Shown piece after piece: positions 1 to 11,599 of a DNA stretch of 64,000 nt. The notes under the pieces were generated by a model. That model searched no databases. It was not told the DNA's origin and saw nothing but the letters and a program-made list of their open reading frames with translations. This DNA comes from Nissolia schottii (Eukaryota; Streptophyta; Magnoliopsida; Fabales; Fabaceae). Made by a program: the position numbers and the translations under genes. Position 1 is the stretch's first letter. The number at the start of each line of letters is the position of its first letter. The stretch is from assembly GCA_003254905.1 (NCBI GenBank), contig QANU01008237.1, positions 421,889 through 485,888 on the forward strand, given 5' to 3'.

Positions 1-321
1 ACACTCACCACTACAGAAGCCAAAAAACTACAATTACTTTGCTTCTGCTTGATACCTTGGATGATTGCACAAGGTCTCTATTTATAGAGAACCTCCACCA
101 ATTTGCATTAAATGCAAATCCAACTTTCAAATGTCCAGATTGCTTCTTTTGTGAAAACATACATAGGTTGTAAAATGTTATCCCACAATTTTTGACACTT
201 TGCTGAAAGATAATCCACTTTTGGCGAATCCTTAAAAAATGCAAGTCATACTATTAACAAAATAATTACTAACCTTTTCGCTACAACCAAAAGAAAAAAC
301 TGCAAAGAAGATTGGGGAAAT
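1..321. other. Window edge, no gene recognised
   Basis: The stretch before the duplicated segment has no supported gene. The only open frame (11-244, minus) has no recognisable protein and no codon-like composition. It may be the edge of a repeat that continues outside the window. Confidence 0.4.
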
Positions 322-1198
322 CTAGTATAAATCAATGGACTTTATTTGTAAAATAGTTTGAGAGCTTAATTCAAAGTCTTCATAAAGTTAAATTTAAACA
401 AATAAAATATGCTAAACAATAACTGAAGATACTCATTAACCTTGTGAACAAATTCTACGTATATTCTAATATGTGTTCGAAGCTAGCTTGGTCGTATCAC
501 TTCCTTAGCCATATCAAAAAGAGATGTCCACAAATATACACATGTAACACTCACACTTTGTTTGGTTCTGAATTTTAATTACAAATTCCTCATGTCTACA
601 TATCTTGATCAGTTTTCTCCAAGGATGCGGAAGACATCTTTCTAGTACTACCGAAATGTTAACTGCACACAAAAGGTAGACATCTCATAAATATAATATA
701 GAAAGGATGATCTACAACTAAAAATTAGACCTTTCATAACAACAAAAGTAGCTGCCAAAGGTTACAAGTTGCTGAGAAAAAACATTATGTCAAAGCACAC
801 CTACATAAATGACATTATATTTTCAGAAGAACAAACCACAAAGCTACCATCATAAAATGGCTTAATACAACACAAAATATAGTCTCAAGCAACAATTATA
901 ATTTTGCAACAAAGCAATTAATTAACGTCCAACATAAGGGTATTGAACCTTCATTCAAACATAAAGTCATAATTCATAAATGTAACTAGCTAGTTCAATC
1001 ACCACAAACGTAAATAAAAAGATGCATGCAAGTTCTACACGATTAAGCAAAAACCTAACTTAAATCCTTGAAAACCCTAAATAGTTCATAACTTACTAGC
1101 AAATACCAATAAATGATCAAATTCATAAATCCAACATTAATTAAAACACACTAAAACATCTAGTTGCATAACCCTCCCTCCATCTTCTAGCTCAATTC

Positions 1199-1911
1199 CT
1201 AGCTTTCTTCATCACTCTCCAAGTCTCCAGCCCAATCTTTCTTAACAAATGGAATGCCTAAAGCAGCATTATTTTCAGGTGCGACTGGAAGAAAATTCCC
1301 AGGCTTGAATACTAGCCCCCTCATCACAACCTCTGAATCCATCGATCTAAGACTAGTCAGATATGCACGTTCATCATCTCTATCAACCACACCAAAAACT
1401 AGTTGCCCCACGTTCAAATCACTTGATGGAACACCTAGAAACATTAGCAACAAATTTTTCCCGTTAAAATTAAATCTAAATCAAACAATTATTTGAAAAA
1501 TTGGAAAAAAAATAATGAAAATTAAAATTTGGATTGACTAAAATTACCCGCTCTTGAGTGTTCTTTAGGGGAATGTGCAACAAGAAGAAAATGTTCAGGC
1601 TTGAAAGCTAACCCTCTCACCATGGTCTCAGAATTCACAACTAAAATCGTCAACAAGTATCCATCACGGATCTCTCCATCAACTATACCAAAAAATGGAT
1701 GGTTTAGACTCAATTGACTCAAGTCAACATTTCCTTCCACACTTGGACGTTCCTTAACGTTTCTCATGAAGGTTTCAAAACTAGGGAGTACAAAGGGTTC
1801 ATTCCTTGGTCCAATTGCTTCTTGTTTTATCTTTTGATGACCGCACTTGTGTGAGACAAAAGAATCTCCTGAATCATTAGAGTTGTTTTGTTGCTCATTT
1901 GGTGGATCCAT
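1199..1911 (-). CDS. AT-hook/MNM1-like protein, proximal copy lacking the AT-hook (possibly decayed)
   Basis: Two coding exons on the minus strand are visible: 1911-1548 and 1434-1199. The donor after 1548 (GTAATT) and the acceptor before 1434 (TTTCTAG) restore one frame of 199 aa. The start ATG at 1911 lies just inside an exon whose acceptor is near 1925. The protein contains two related segments of about 45 residues, each with an FG(I/V)VD motif, a variable stretch and an MVRGLAFKP or VMRGLVFKP core, and ends in an acidic ESDEES tail. The C-terminal half resembles plant nuclear proteins of the METABOLIC NETWORK MODULATOR/AT-hook kind; I recall this family from memory and am not certain. Compared with the copy at 5314-6132, about 115 bp coding for the AT-hook and linker are missing, so DNA binding is probably lost. 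The frame is open, so it may still be expressed. Confidence 0.55.
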
Positions 1912-2200
1912 TAGTTCCTTCCTCCTATATTTTTGAGATAAAATTGTACATTTATCAGCTACATTTACTTTTAGGTGTGTTAAAGCTAGGCATGACACGT
2001 AAGATAACAATGAATGAGATCCATAGAGAAATATGAAAACAAGAAAATAAGGAAATGAAAACTAAAATCATGTGTTTTGGATAAATTCACATGTGATTTT
2101 AGAGGATGAGAAAATTTGTGTGTGTGTTTTTTCCTATTTAGAATTTGACACCTTAGTTGTTTCATTAAAAATATAATGAAAGTGACACACCAAAGATGAG

Positions 2201-2489
2201 CAATATGAATTTGATATATCAAATTATGAATAAAGTGGAGCAATTTGTTACTTTTGCTCTGAGAACACCTAAAAGAAATTATATGTTTCAAAATTTGATT
2301 TAACAAAACAAACCATTTTTCCTTTGAAAAACAACAAGAGGGTTGTAAGTCAACTTTTTCAACATGAATTTGATATATCAAATTATGAAGCAATTTCATG
2401 TTTTTGTTCCCAGAGCACCCAGAAACTTTTATTCGTTTCAAAGTTTGATTTAGCAAAAAAAAATTCTCAAAAACCAACAAGAGGGGTTA
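2201..2489. repeat. Small tandem repeat inside unit 1
   Basis: Two diverged copies, about 2201-2343 and 2361-2489 (offset about 160 bp), share the block ATGAATTTGATATATCAAAT, a 'tttgatttagc/aaca' core and an 'acaagaggg' end. They lie in the presumed 5' intron of the proximal gene copy and are absent from the distal copy, so they arose or were inserted after the segmental duplication. Confidence 0.7.
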
Positions 2490-2929
2490 GAGCCCTTAAG
2501 TATTGTTTGAAATTTGAAAAATGGAAAAGAAACCTTGATTAGATTAATCGAAAAAATTTAAAAGATATTAAAAAATTATGTATAATTTGCCAAAAATTAA
2601 AGGTATCAACACAAAGACACAATCTCCAAAAGTACAGAAATGATCACTTTTCATATTGTAATAAAAATAAATTGAAATGAGAAAATTTCTCACCTTTTTT
2701 GGTTCTATGAGTTAACAGAGATTACACCTGCAACAATTTTCATAAAAAGAAAAAAGTGACTGAAAAAGTAAAAATTTCGTAAGAATTAACATTAACATAC
2801 ATATTAACATGGAACAATTAAACATCCCCAACAATTATAGATTACTAGACCACCACAAGAATTAAAGAAGTAGCACTATTAAGTTGAAAGAGAGGAGGAG
2901 AAAGTGAGAGAGAGATTTCAAGGACATAC

Positions 2930-3015
2930 CCTAATTTTGAGGTGTGTCTAGAGTAGAGTGGTGTGAGTGAGCTCGGTTGTAAAGAGAAAGAAATAAAAAA
3001 TAGGTATTTATAAAT
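2930..3015 (-). promoter_or_regulatory. TATA box and non-coding first exon of the proximal copy
   Basis: Read on the minus strand, a TATAAATA box sits at about 3005-3012. It is followed by a short CT-rich leader ending in a consensus donor (AGG|GTATGT) at 2930. The matching acceptor is near 1925, just upstream of the ATG at 1911, which implies a leader intron of about 1 kb. The block is one of the best conserved between the two duplicate units, as expected for a functional promoter. The transcription start is inferred, not seen. Confidence 0.5.
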
Positions 3016-3450
3016 ATTTTTTTTGTGAACTTTGACAGAGATATTTAGAAAAATAATTATATATATAAATAATTTAATATTTCATTTTTAAGTACACTTA
3101 CAATAAAATTACTTTTCCTGAATTTTTTTAATTATAAATATATTTAAATATGATATATTAAATAAAATATATCTTCACAAAAAATCTACCTTTTGAGAAA
3201 AAGGGTGTAGAATGCATGCAAGAGTGTAACTTCTACATGTTATAAACAGTCAAAGAGTTAACACTTTAAGTTAGTAGTGCCACCCAAGAGTGGGACCCAC
3301 CAAACGTTACAAGGTGGAAAAAACAAATTAAACGTAGAGTTTGACTAATTGACCATATAAATGAAAGAAAATTGAATACAAGGCTTTTGAGCTAGGGCAT
3401 TTAAGGGTATTGATTGAATTACGAGTTAAGGCTCATCTTACTTCCTTGAA

Positions 3451-4454
3451 ATTATAAGTACGAAATCATTTGGTCTCTATTTTTTTTAAAAAAAATAAAT
3501 CTTTAAATTTGTGAATTGTAAGTCAAGTTAATCATTCAATTACTTTGTTGTCACATGTTTATTAATTTATCATATTAAATAAGTTTATGACAATTATTAG
3601 GATTACAAATGGCGTTATAGCACTATTTTGAGCTAAAAATGTCATTGCAATGATAATTAAAACTGTGAATCGATGTATCTACAATTAATTTACAAAATAA
3701 GTTACCTTCCTCAACCTCCTTTCGTGTGTCATGGGAAAATGATATATGATGGAGGGGGGTGGTACCATAGGAAAATTCAAAGAGCAACTGAGAGAATAAG
3801 AGAACATGAGTATGAGAGAATAAGAAAGAAATTAACACTTGCTTAGCTTAGTATTTATTGTCAAGAATTGCAAGGTAGTTTCTTTCCTTCATACTTTATT
3901 CTAAGAATTACGTAAATGATTTTGTATCCCTTAAAGTGGTACACATCTAAACACATACGGGACAAAAAAAATTAGAGAGAAAGATACAAAGTAATTAGAG
4001 GTGAGAAAAAAGTACATGATTAACTTTATGCTTTTGTGAGTATTTGTTAAAAGTGTCTAGAATTTTAAAGTGTTCAAATATCGTTACTTAAAATTTGTAT
4101 TAACTTGCATAAATTAACACATTAGCCAACAATGGTTTCTTTTGATAGTTTTAAGAACATTTTTCCTTCTTCATTTTTTATTGATTTGATTTAACATACT
4201 TAAAAAATAATATGGGGGTGCTTTTGTGTAAGTACAGTGTTTCCCTTATTCTAAAACATTGGGTATAAAGTTTGAATCCCTTTAACTAATTTCCAGCAAG
4301 ATTATGAATTGACATGTAACAAGTTAATATTGGTTGTATTTGTGTGTGTGTGTATATATAATGTTTTCAAAGATTAACCGAGATTTAATAAATTTAAGAT
4401 TCGTGTAGTAGATTTTGATATTGATTGCATAGAACACAAAAACCCTATCTGTGA
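3451..4454. other. Spacer between duplicate units
   Basis: AT-rich spacer with no supported gene. Its first part (about 3510-3690) is a copy of a dispersed repeat also present at about 7640-7830 and 41140-41330. A short TG run occurs near 4342. Nothing else is recognisable. Confidence 0.5.
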
Positions 4455-5313
4455 CACTAGATCAATTGACTTTATTTGCAAAATAGTTTGAGTTAACTCA
4501 AAGTCTTCATAAATTTAACTTTAACCTGATACTGCTAAACTAACTAAAGATACCCGTTAACCTTGTGAACAAATTCTATATAAATTCTAATATGTGTTTG
4601 AAGCTAGCTTGGTTGTATCACTTCCTAGGCCATATTAAAAAGAGAGATCCAAAAATATACACTTGCAATGCTCACACACACTTTGTTTAGTTTAAAATTT
4701 TCAACACCTATAAATTCTTCATGTCTAGACATCTATATCATTTTCCTCCTAAAGATACAGAAGACAGCTAGTGCTGTCACAAACATCTACATTACCCAAC
4801 TCTTTACAACTTTCCACTATTAGAAATTAGACTTCTCATAATGACAAAAGTACATAACGACAAAAGTTACTGTCAAATGTTACAAGCTGCTCGGAGAAAA
4901 ACTTGATGCCACAACACACCTTCATAAATGGCATTATATATTCAGAAAAACAAACCACAAAACCACCGTCATAAAAATAAAACACAAAATCTAGTCTCAG
5001 GCAACAATTATAATTTTCCAACAAAGCAATTAATTTAACCTCCAACGTAAAAGTATCGCACCTTCATTCAAACATAAAATCATAATTCATAAATGTAACA
5101 AGTTAGTTCAATCACCACAAACGTAAATAAAAAAGATGCATGCAAGTTCTACATGATTAAGTAAAAACCGAACTTAAATCCTTGAAAACCCTAAATAGTT
5201 CATAACCTACTAGCAAATACCAATAAATGATCAAATTCATAAATCCAACATTAATTAAAACACACTAAAAACATCTAGTTGTATAACCTTCCCTCCATCT
5301 TCAAGCTCAATTC

Positions 5314-6132
5314 CTAGCTTTCTTCATCACTCTCCAAGTCTCCAGCCCAATCTTTCTTAACAAATGGAATGCCTAAAGCAGCATTATTTTCAGGTGTGAT
5401 TGGAAGAAAATTCCCAGGCTTGAATACTAGCCCCCTCATCACAATCTCTGAATCTATCGATCTAAGACTAGTCAGATATGCATGTTCGTCATCTCTGTCA
5501 ACCACACCAAAAACTAGTTGTCCCACGTTCAAATCACTTGATGGAACACCTAGAAACATTAGCAACAAATTTTTCCCGTTAAAATTAAATCTAAATCAAA
5601 CAATTATTTGAAAAATTGAAAAAAAAATGAAAATGAAAATTTGGATTGACTAAACTTACCCGCTCTTGAGTGTTCTTTAGGGGAATGTGCAACAAGAAGA
5701 AAATGTTCAGGCTTGAAAGCTAACCCTCTTACCATGGTCTCAGAATTCACAACTAAAATCGTCAACAAGTATCCATCACAGTCCACAGATCTCTCCATCA
5801 ACTATACCAAAAAATGGATGGTTTAGATGTGACTCAAGTCAACATTTCCTTCCACACTTGGACGTTGCTTAACATTTCTCATGAAGGTTTCAAAACTAAG
5901 GAGCACAAAGGGTTCTATTCCCTGCTCTAATTGCTTCTTGTTTTGTCTTTGGACGATTTTGTACGGTGTAAGGACTCCCCTCCTTTGCCCTTTGGTTTGT
6001 CATTGGAGGATTTTGTATCATATAGGGGCTCGGCACCCCATTCAACCATGGAAATTTAGGGAGACCACCACGTTTGCGTGGAGTAGAGGAACCTCCCGAA
6101 ACATTAGAGTTGTTTTGTTGTTGATTCAGTTT
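5314..6132 (-). pseudogene. AT-hook/MNM1-like protein, distal copy with frameshifts
   Basis: The exon pair corresponding to the proximal gene is 6132-5660 (acceptor TTTCAG before 6132, donor GTAAGT after 5660) and 5549-5314. The first exon starts with a glutamine/asparagine-rich run, then PRKRGGLPK, which looks like a degenerate AT-hook, then a proline-rich linker. Against the proximal copy it carries a one-base insertion near 5916 that brings a stop about 7 codons later, a four-base deletion near 5830 and a seven-base insertion near 5780. These break the frame between linker and domain. The terminal exon is nearly identical to its partner and still open. No ATG opens the first of these exons, so the start would have to be in an upstream exon that I cannot find. 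Confidence 0.75.
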
Positions 6133-6179
6133 CTGAAACAATCAAATCAATACATCTAAGTTAAACTTTGAGTCAAAGT

Positions 6180-6930
6180 AATCCCTAAAAACAATAACAT
6201 TTCTTCAAAATTAGAAGGAACAATTTGACTTAGTGTATATTTGAGTGGCTATAATTTGATTCATTTGTATTTTAATGACTTAGTTGACTCAAGCTTCACA
6301 ATTTCATTGACTAGAAAGTTAACTTTGCAATTATTTGGTCAAAGTGACTAATGTATACAATTTCATAGACTAAAGTGAGCATTCACTCAAGAGAAAAAGT
6401 TTTGATACTTCAACCATGCCGAAAGACTTTGCTCTTATCTTGTGAGAACTTTAGAATTTCTCTAAAAATATTGGTCATACACAATCTAATTTTTCTATAG
6501 ATCCATCCAACCCCTCACCTTTTCCATCTCTCTCACTCTCTCACACTAACGTCCTCTGTTATAGACAAAGAAGAAGAAGCCACCACCACCCCACTGGTCT
6601 ACTCCGACTGTGGAAGCTGCCACCACAACCACCACATGGACGTCTCTTACTCTGCGATCTTTCTCACTCTAGTCACCCTCTTCTTCACCATTAAAACATG
6701 ACAGCTTTTTCATTAATTTTTTTTAAAAAAATAGGTTGGATTTTTTTGTTTAAAAAAAAAACAGTCACCTGCGACTCGACTCATTGATCAGGTCAGGTGT
6801 AAATCGGGTAACCAATCCAAATATGCAAAATCTATCTGACCCTACCCGACCCGCCTTAGTGGGGTTAGGTTGTTTACATGGTCGGGGTGAACTCGTCCTG
6901 ATCCATGTACAACCCTAATTTAGACATTCA
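6180..6930. other. Private insert in unit 2, unrecognised
   Basis: This stretch has no counterpart in unit 1. It includes a CT-rich and then CCA-rich stretch at about 6520-6640 and a GC-richer segment at about 6770-6910 with repeated GGGTCGG/CCCGACC-like words, a pattern often seen in dispersed plant repeats. No long open frame or terminal repeats are visible. Confidence 0.4.
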
Positions 6931-7014
6931 AATCAATTATGCATCTTTAGACCACAACAAAAATTAAAGACATAGCTCTATTAAGTTGAGACGGGGGCGA
7001 GAGAGAGAGGACAT

Positions 7015-7100
7015 GCCCTAATTTTGAGGTGTGTGTGGTGTAGATTGGTGGGAGTAAGCTCGATTGTAAGGAGAAAGAAATAAAAAATAAGTATTTATAA
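7015..7100 (-). promoter_or_regulatory. Promoter and leader exon of the distal copy, donor altered
   Basis: Counterpart of 2930-3015. The TATAAATA box (about 7088-7096) and leader are conserved. The donor reads AGG|GCATGT instead of AGG|GTATGT, because forward position 7015 is g where the proximal copy has a. GC donors can work at low efficiency, so this is a further sign of decay rather than proof of it. Confidence 0.45.
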
Positions 7101-7639
7101 ATGTTTTTGTGTGAACTTAGGTAGAGATATTTAGAATAAATTTTTGTTAATATATATATATATATATATATATAAATTTAACATTATATTTTAAGTACAC
7201 TTGTAATAAAATTAAAGATACTGAATTTTTTATCATAAATATATTTAAATGTGAGATATTTAAAAAATTTGTATCTTCACCAAAATTTATCTTCTAAGAG
7301 AAAGTGTGTATAGTGCATGCAAGAGTGTAACTTAAACAATTAAAGAAGTAACGCTTTGAGTCAGCAATGCCGCACAAGAGTGGGTCCCACTGTACGTTGC
7401 AACTTGCAAAGGGAATTGTGCAAGAAATACTTTTTCTTTAGGTGCTATTGGAATGATAAGAAAAAATTAAAAGGAAAATAAAAATTGAAACACACAGTTT
7501 TGACCAATTGACTGTATAAATGAAAAAAAAAATTGAATACAAGACTTTCTGAGTTAGGGCATTTAAGTGTCTTGATTGAATTATGAGTTAAGGCTTATCT
7601 AGTCTTGAAACTTTTCTAAAATTTAAAAGTGATATTTTA

Positions 7640-7830
7640 ACTTTTAAAATACAAAATTATAGATTAAGGTTAGTCATTTAGTTTTTCTATTATTATTTTA
7701 GTATCGATTTGTTACAATAAATGAAACTGTGACAATAATTGATACGATAAATGACATTGTAACACCACTTTGGATTAAAAATGTATTTTTAACAACACTT
7801 CAGACTATAAATTTTAGTGGTTATCGTTTG
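7640..7830. repeat. Dispersed repeat (three copies in window)
   Basis: Diverged copies lie at about 3510-3690, 7640-7830 and 41140-41330. All share the order: an 'aagttaatcattc' word, a T-rich run, 'acaataaa..', 'ttacaaat..', then 'gattaaaaatgt' or 'gattgaaaatgt'. No terminal repeats or coding capacity are seen. The class is unknown. Confidence 0.45.
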
Positions 7831-7939
7831 CTTATAGATCTTTTCACAATATCATTTGCATTCATAGATGTCATAACTCATTTACAATACCCAATATTTA
7901 TTGTCACGATCTTATTTAATATGACAAATTAGTGAAAAT

Positions 7940-9990
7940 ATGACGACAAAATAATTAAGAAATTAACTTAAACTATGATTTATAATTTTTAATTATTAAA
8001 AATTCAAATATTAAATTTAAAGATCAAAGTATCTCTGAGTTATAATTTCATAAATTAAAATAAGCATTATCTCATTGAATTGCCCATTTTAATTGGCTAA
8101 GGTAGGATTAATTGATGCAGAAAATATTGAAACCCATTTATTTAAGAGAGAGAAAGATTTTATCTAGAAAATATAAAATATACTATGCTATGTTTGGTGT
8201 GTGAACGTATCAAAATTATTTTTTAAATAGAAAAGAAAATATTAATAAAAAGGAATAACCACCGAAAAATACTAACATAATCTTGAATTACATTTAATGT
8301 ATATTCTAAGAATATTATGAATTATTAATTTTTAGTTTTTTTTATTTTTTAATATACAAATTAAAATTAATATATGATTAAAAATAATTTGAAATCATAT
8401 ATTAAATGTGCTTTAACATTTGAGACCATGCGAGTATTTCCCATTTCACACAGAGGTGTGTAAATAAGGAGATGGAAAAAAAACACCATGCCCATGAAAA
8501 CTTGTTGAGATCTATGAATTTTATTTTTATTTTTATTTTATTATGTAACAAACCTAGTCTGTTAAGGGAAGATAGGCTACAAATCTTTTTCGTATATTTG
8601 TTTTTTTATTAACATATAAGCATTTTGTAATAATTATCAAAATAATATTTAATTATATGGTTTACTTTATAATTTTAGTAGTAGACTAGTAGTTTGGAAA
8701 AAATAATTTATGAAAATATATTTAATTTTAGTTAATGAGATGTTGAATCCCTCTATCGGAATATATATGTGTGTGTATCATTACCTTTTTAATCTTTGAA
8801 CTAAATATTTTTACAAGTATTAACGTGAGACTAATAATTATTTTTTTTAGCACTGTCATGATTAAGAATCTCAATTTCTTTGAGATAGGAACAATTGTTC
8901 AATCTCTTCGTTTTTGACAATGTAATTTTTAATAATTATTAAATGCTATTGAACTATATGTTTTACTTGATGATATTTAAGGGACTTAATTATTATTATT
9001 ATTATTTAAGTCGAATAAAAACAGAATAATCATTTTAGTGCATTTACTTATTAGACTTCACATAAAGAGGGGAAGATCAATTTTTAATATAAAAAATATA
9101 TTTCAAGTAAGTAAGACATTAAATAAAAATAAATTATTAATTATTATGAATGGTGCTGATATTTTTTTCAAGAAAAAATAATCTTGAAAAGAATGATCAA
9201 ATAATTAAGTTGGTTTGTATGTAAAAAAGAAAAGTTATTTAGTTATAGAGAATTTTCTATAAGAAAAAACTTATAGAAAAATCTCTAAAATAATTTAACT
9301 TCTTTCGGATTGTAAAAATACATTATTACTCATCAGGAATATTAGCAGCAAGTCGCGAGCAAAATATTTTGGAAATAAAAAGCAACGGGTGTGAATATTT
9401 TTCCTTTTTGTGTCAAAAATACATATCTATTAAATCTTTCGCCTAATATATTTTTTATTAAAAAATTCCAATATGTTAAAATGGATCGCATTAAAAGGAT
9501 CAAACATTATGTTATTTTAAGTACGATAGAATCAATGTAACAAAAACAATAAATTGGGAACTTTTTAGTTTTTACAAATATGCATAGTGAACGTTTATAG
9601 ATTAACAAAATTTATAATGTGCAGTTTTTTCCCCGAAATCAAAGATATTCTTCTATAATAGGTAAACATGTTCGAGTATGAGAGGTTATAGTTGTTAAAC
9701 TTTCGAATTAACTCTTAAACTTTTATAAGTTTATGATTATACTATAAAAAAAAGCTTAATTAAGTTTTTAGCCCCTGTAAAATTTTTAAAGTTTGTTTTT
9801 AGTCCCTATGTAAAATTTGTAGTCTTTGAAATTTTACCAGGACTAAAAACTAAATTTTATTTAAATAATTTTTTTTGTACATATGAAAGGGTAAAACCAA
9901 CATCAAACAATTTTTTGTTTTATATTTATTTTAAATAATTTTAACTATATACAAAAAAGATTACATAAGTATTGAGGAGAAGTATGTTAA
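7940..9990. other. AT-rich intergenic DNA
   Basis: No gene is supported. A short block at about 9755-9860 has the 'tttttagtccct...gggactaaaaac' style that marks a widespread type of plant foldback repeat, but both ends cannot be defined. The rest is low-complexity AT-rich sequence. Confidence 0.4.
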
Positions 9991-10019
9991 TTTATTAGGA
10001 TATATATTAGAATAATTTA

Positions 10020-10280
10020 TGTTGATTGGTGATCAATGGTGGCCTGTCAACGATCGACGTGGTTCGTTCGGCAATCAGCAGGGTACATTCGACAATCAAC
10101 AAGGTTAGACCAGTGGGGTTCATCCGGTGACTGGTGGGGTTTAACCGATGACCGACAACATTTGGCTGACGAGCAGTGGTGACCAATCGGAGATCAATGA
10201 TGGCTAATCGATAATTGGCAATGGCCGACTAATAATCACCAATGGCTAGCAATCGGCGGTGGCCGACCGACGATGAACAA
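10020..10280. repeat. Degenerate GC-richer minisatellite
   Basis: A 260-bp island, clearly less AT-rich than its surroundings, is built of diverged units of roughly 20-30 bp. They share words such as ATCGGC, CAATGGC, CGACCGA and GATCAATGGTGGC. No continuous open frame runs through it on either strand. Confidence 0.6.
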
Positions 10281-11179
10281 TGAGTAATAGAATAATGGTT
10301 TGAGGATGAGAGAGTCAAAATAAAGAGTAGAGATGAGGGAATTTTAAAATTCCTTGTGAAGAAAAGGAAATTGAACTTTACTCTTGTGAAGTATACAAAA
10401 TACTTCAAAATAGTACTTGGAATCTTGAAATTCCTTTCACTTATTATCCAAACAAGGAATTTTGTAGTAAATTATTTGAAATTTGTAAACAAATATAATA
10501 TAAAAACCATTAAAATTCTATTCTCCCATTAACTTAAGCTTTGGGGAGAGATGATTCTTGAGATGATATTAGAGATACTATGATCAAGATGTTAAGGCTT
10601 CAATCCTTCATAAACCTATTTCCAAAAAAAGTATCAACGTTCCAAGACAAAAGAGCTATTGTGTGAGGAGCGTGTAAACATATATAATATAAAAACCATT
10701 ATAGTTGTCTTCCTCTATTAGCTTAAGTTTTTTAGAGAGATGATTTTTAAAAAAATTCTATAAAAAATTACCTTCACACCCTAAAGGTACGGATGACATT
10801 TACAAATTTACAAAAAGAGATTCCACTAAATCATTTAATTTATCATAAATTTTTTTGCAAATATTATATTAAAAATTGTTAATATATTACATTAATTCTC
10901 ATAGTGCATCACCATCATGAAATGATATAAATTTTGATGCCTTTTGATTTACAAATTGCCAAAAATGAAAAATTCTGCAAAAAAGAGTAAATACCTTTAA
11001 AGATACCGTCCGAGAAACCTCCTAAATGAAAAAAGTTTTGCAATTTTTTTGGGTAATTTCCGTTTTTATTTTTTATGTGTGGGCAAGAAACATTTTTGGA
11101 TCAACTTTGTCATTCGTCACTCAATCTTAAATGAACCTGCTAGAAAGTGAGATACACATAAATAAAAAAGAAATTAATG

Positions 11180-11320
11180 AGAGTTGGTTCGAGTGGTAAG
11201 CAGTTTGAGATCTTGTGTACGCGGTTATATCTGTTGTGAGACTTACCCATCACAGTCAGATGTACGACTTGGATCGACTCGAATTAGTCAAGATAAAACC
11301 TTAAAACTGGACCAACAACA
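11180..11320 (+). mobile_element. SINE-like retroposon with A-rich tail
   Basis: Starts with a tRNA-like segment (TTCGAGTGGTAAGCAGTTTG, box-A like), continues through a body containing GAGACTTACCCATCACAG and a 'cgactcgaattagtcaag' block, and ends in an A-rich tail. The body matches the shorter copy at 14796-14898. A 10-base 'aaaaaagaaa' occurs on both sides (about 11164 and 11320) and may be the target-site duplication, though it is low complexity. Confidence 0.55.
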
Positions 11321-11599
11321 AAAAAGAAAAAAAGGTTGAGGGAAATGACGCCTTGTTCAATTGTTGTCCCAAATGAGTTTAAATAAGTCAATTTTTATCA
11401 TAAAAGTCAAAACAACACATGCAATATAAGACATCCAGTACAATCCAATCCAACACAGCCCCACCTAAAATAATAACAAGAATTTAAATAATTAAAAGGA
11501 AAAAAAAAAAAAGAGACCAAAAAACAGAAGCCAAGTGTTTGTAGGACACGTGATTTGTTTTGAGACTAGTTTAAGAAGTTCAGTTGTTGTAACTTTGTT

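Larger units (their letters stand above)
322..3450. repeat. Tandem segmental duplication, unit 1
   Basis: This segment matches 4455-7605 in order and orientation. Shared stretches include the left edge (around 332 and 4463, both an 'actttatttg.aaaatagtttg' block), the terminal coding exon (1199-1434 and 5314-5549), the main coding exon, the promoter and 5' exon (about 2830-3015 and 6937-7096), and the right edge (about 3390-3440 and 7553-7600). The middle is not collinear: 1930-2820 and 6180-6930 hold unrelated sequence, so at least one copy gained or lost DNA after duplication. The repeat is direct, with about 1 kb between the units. Confidence 0.85.
4455..7605. repeat. Tandem segmental duplication, unit 2
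   Basis: Second copy of the segment at 322-3450, in the same orientation. It contains a frameshifted gene copy (5314-6132), a conserved promoter/leader block (about 6937-7096) and a private insert (about 6180-6930). Like unit 1, it is followed by the dispersed repeat (about 7640-7830), so that repeat may have taken part in the unequal exchange or may simply be part of the unit. Confidence 0.85.
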
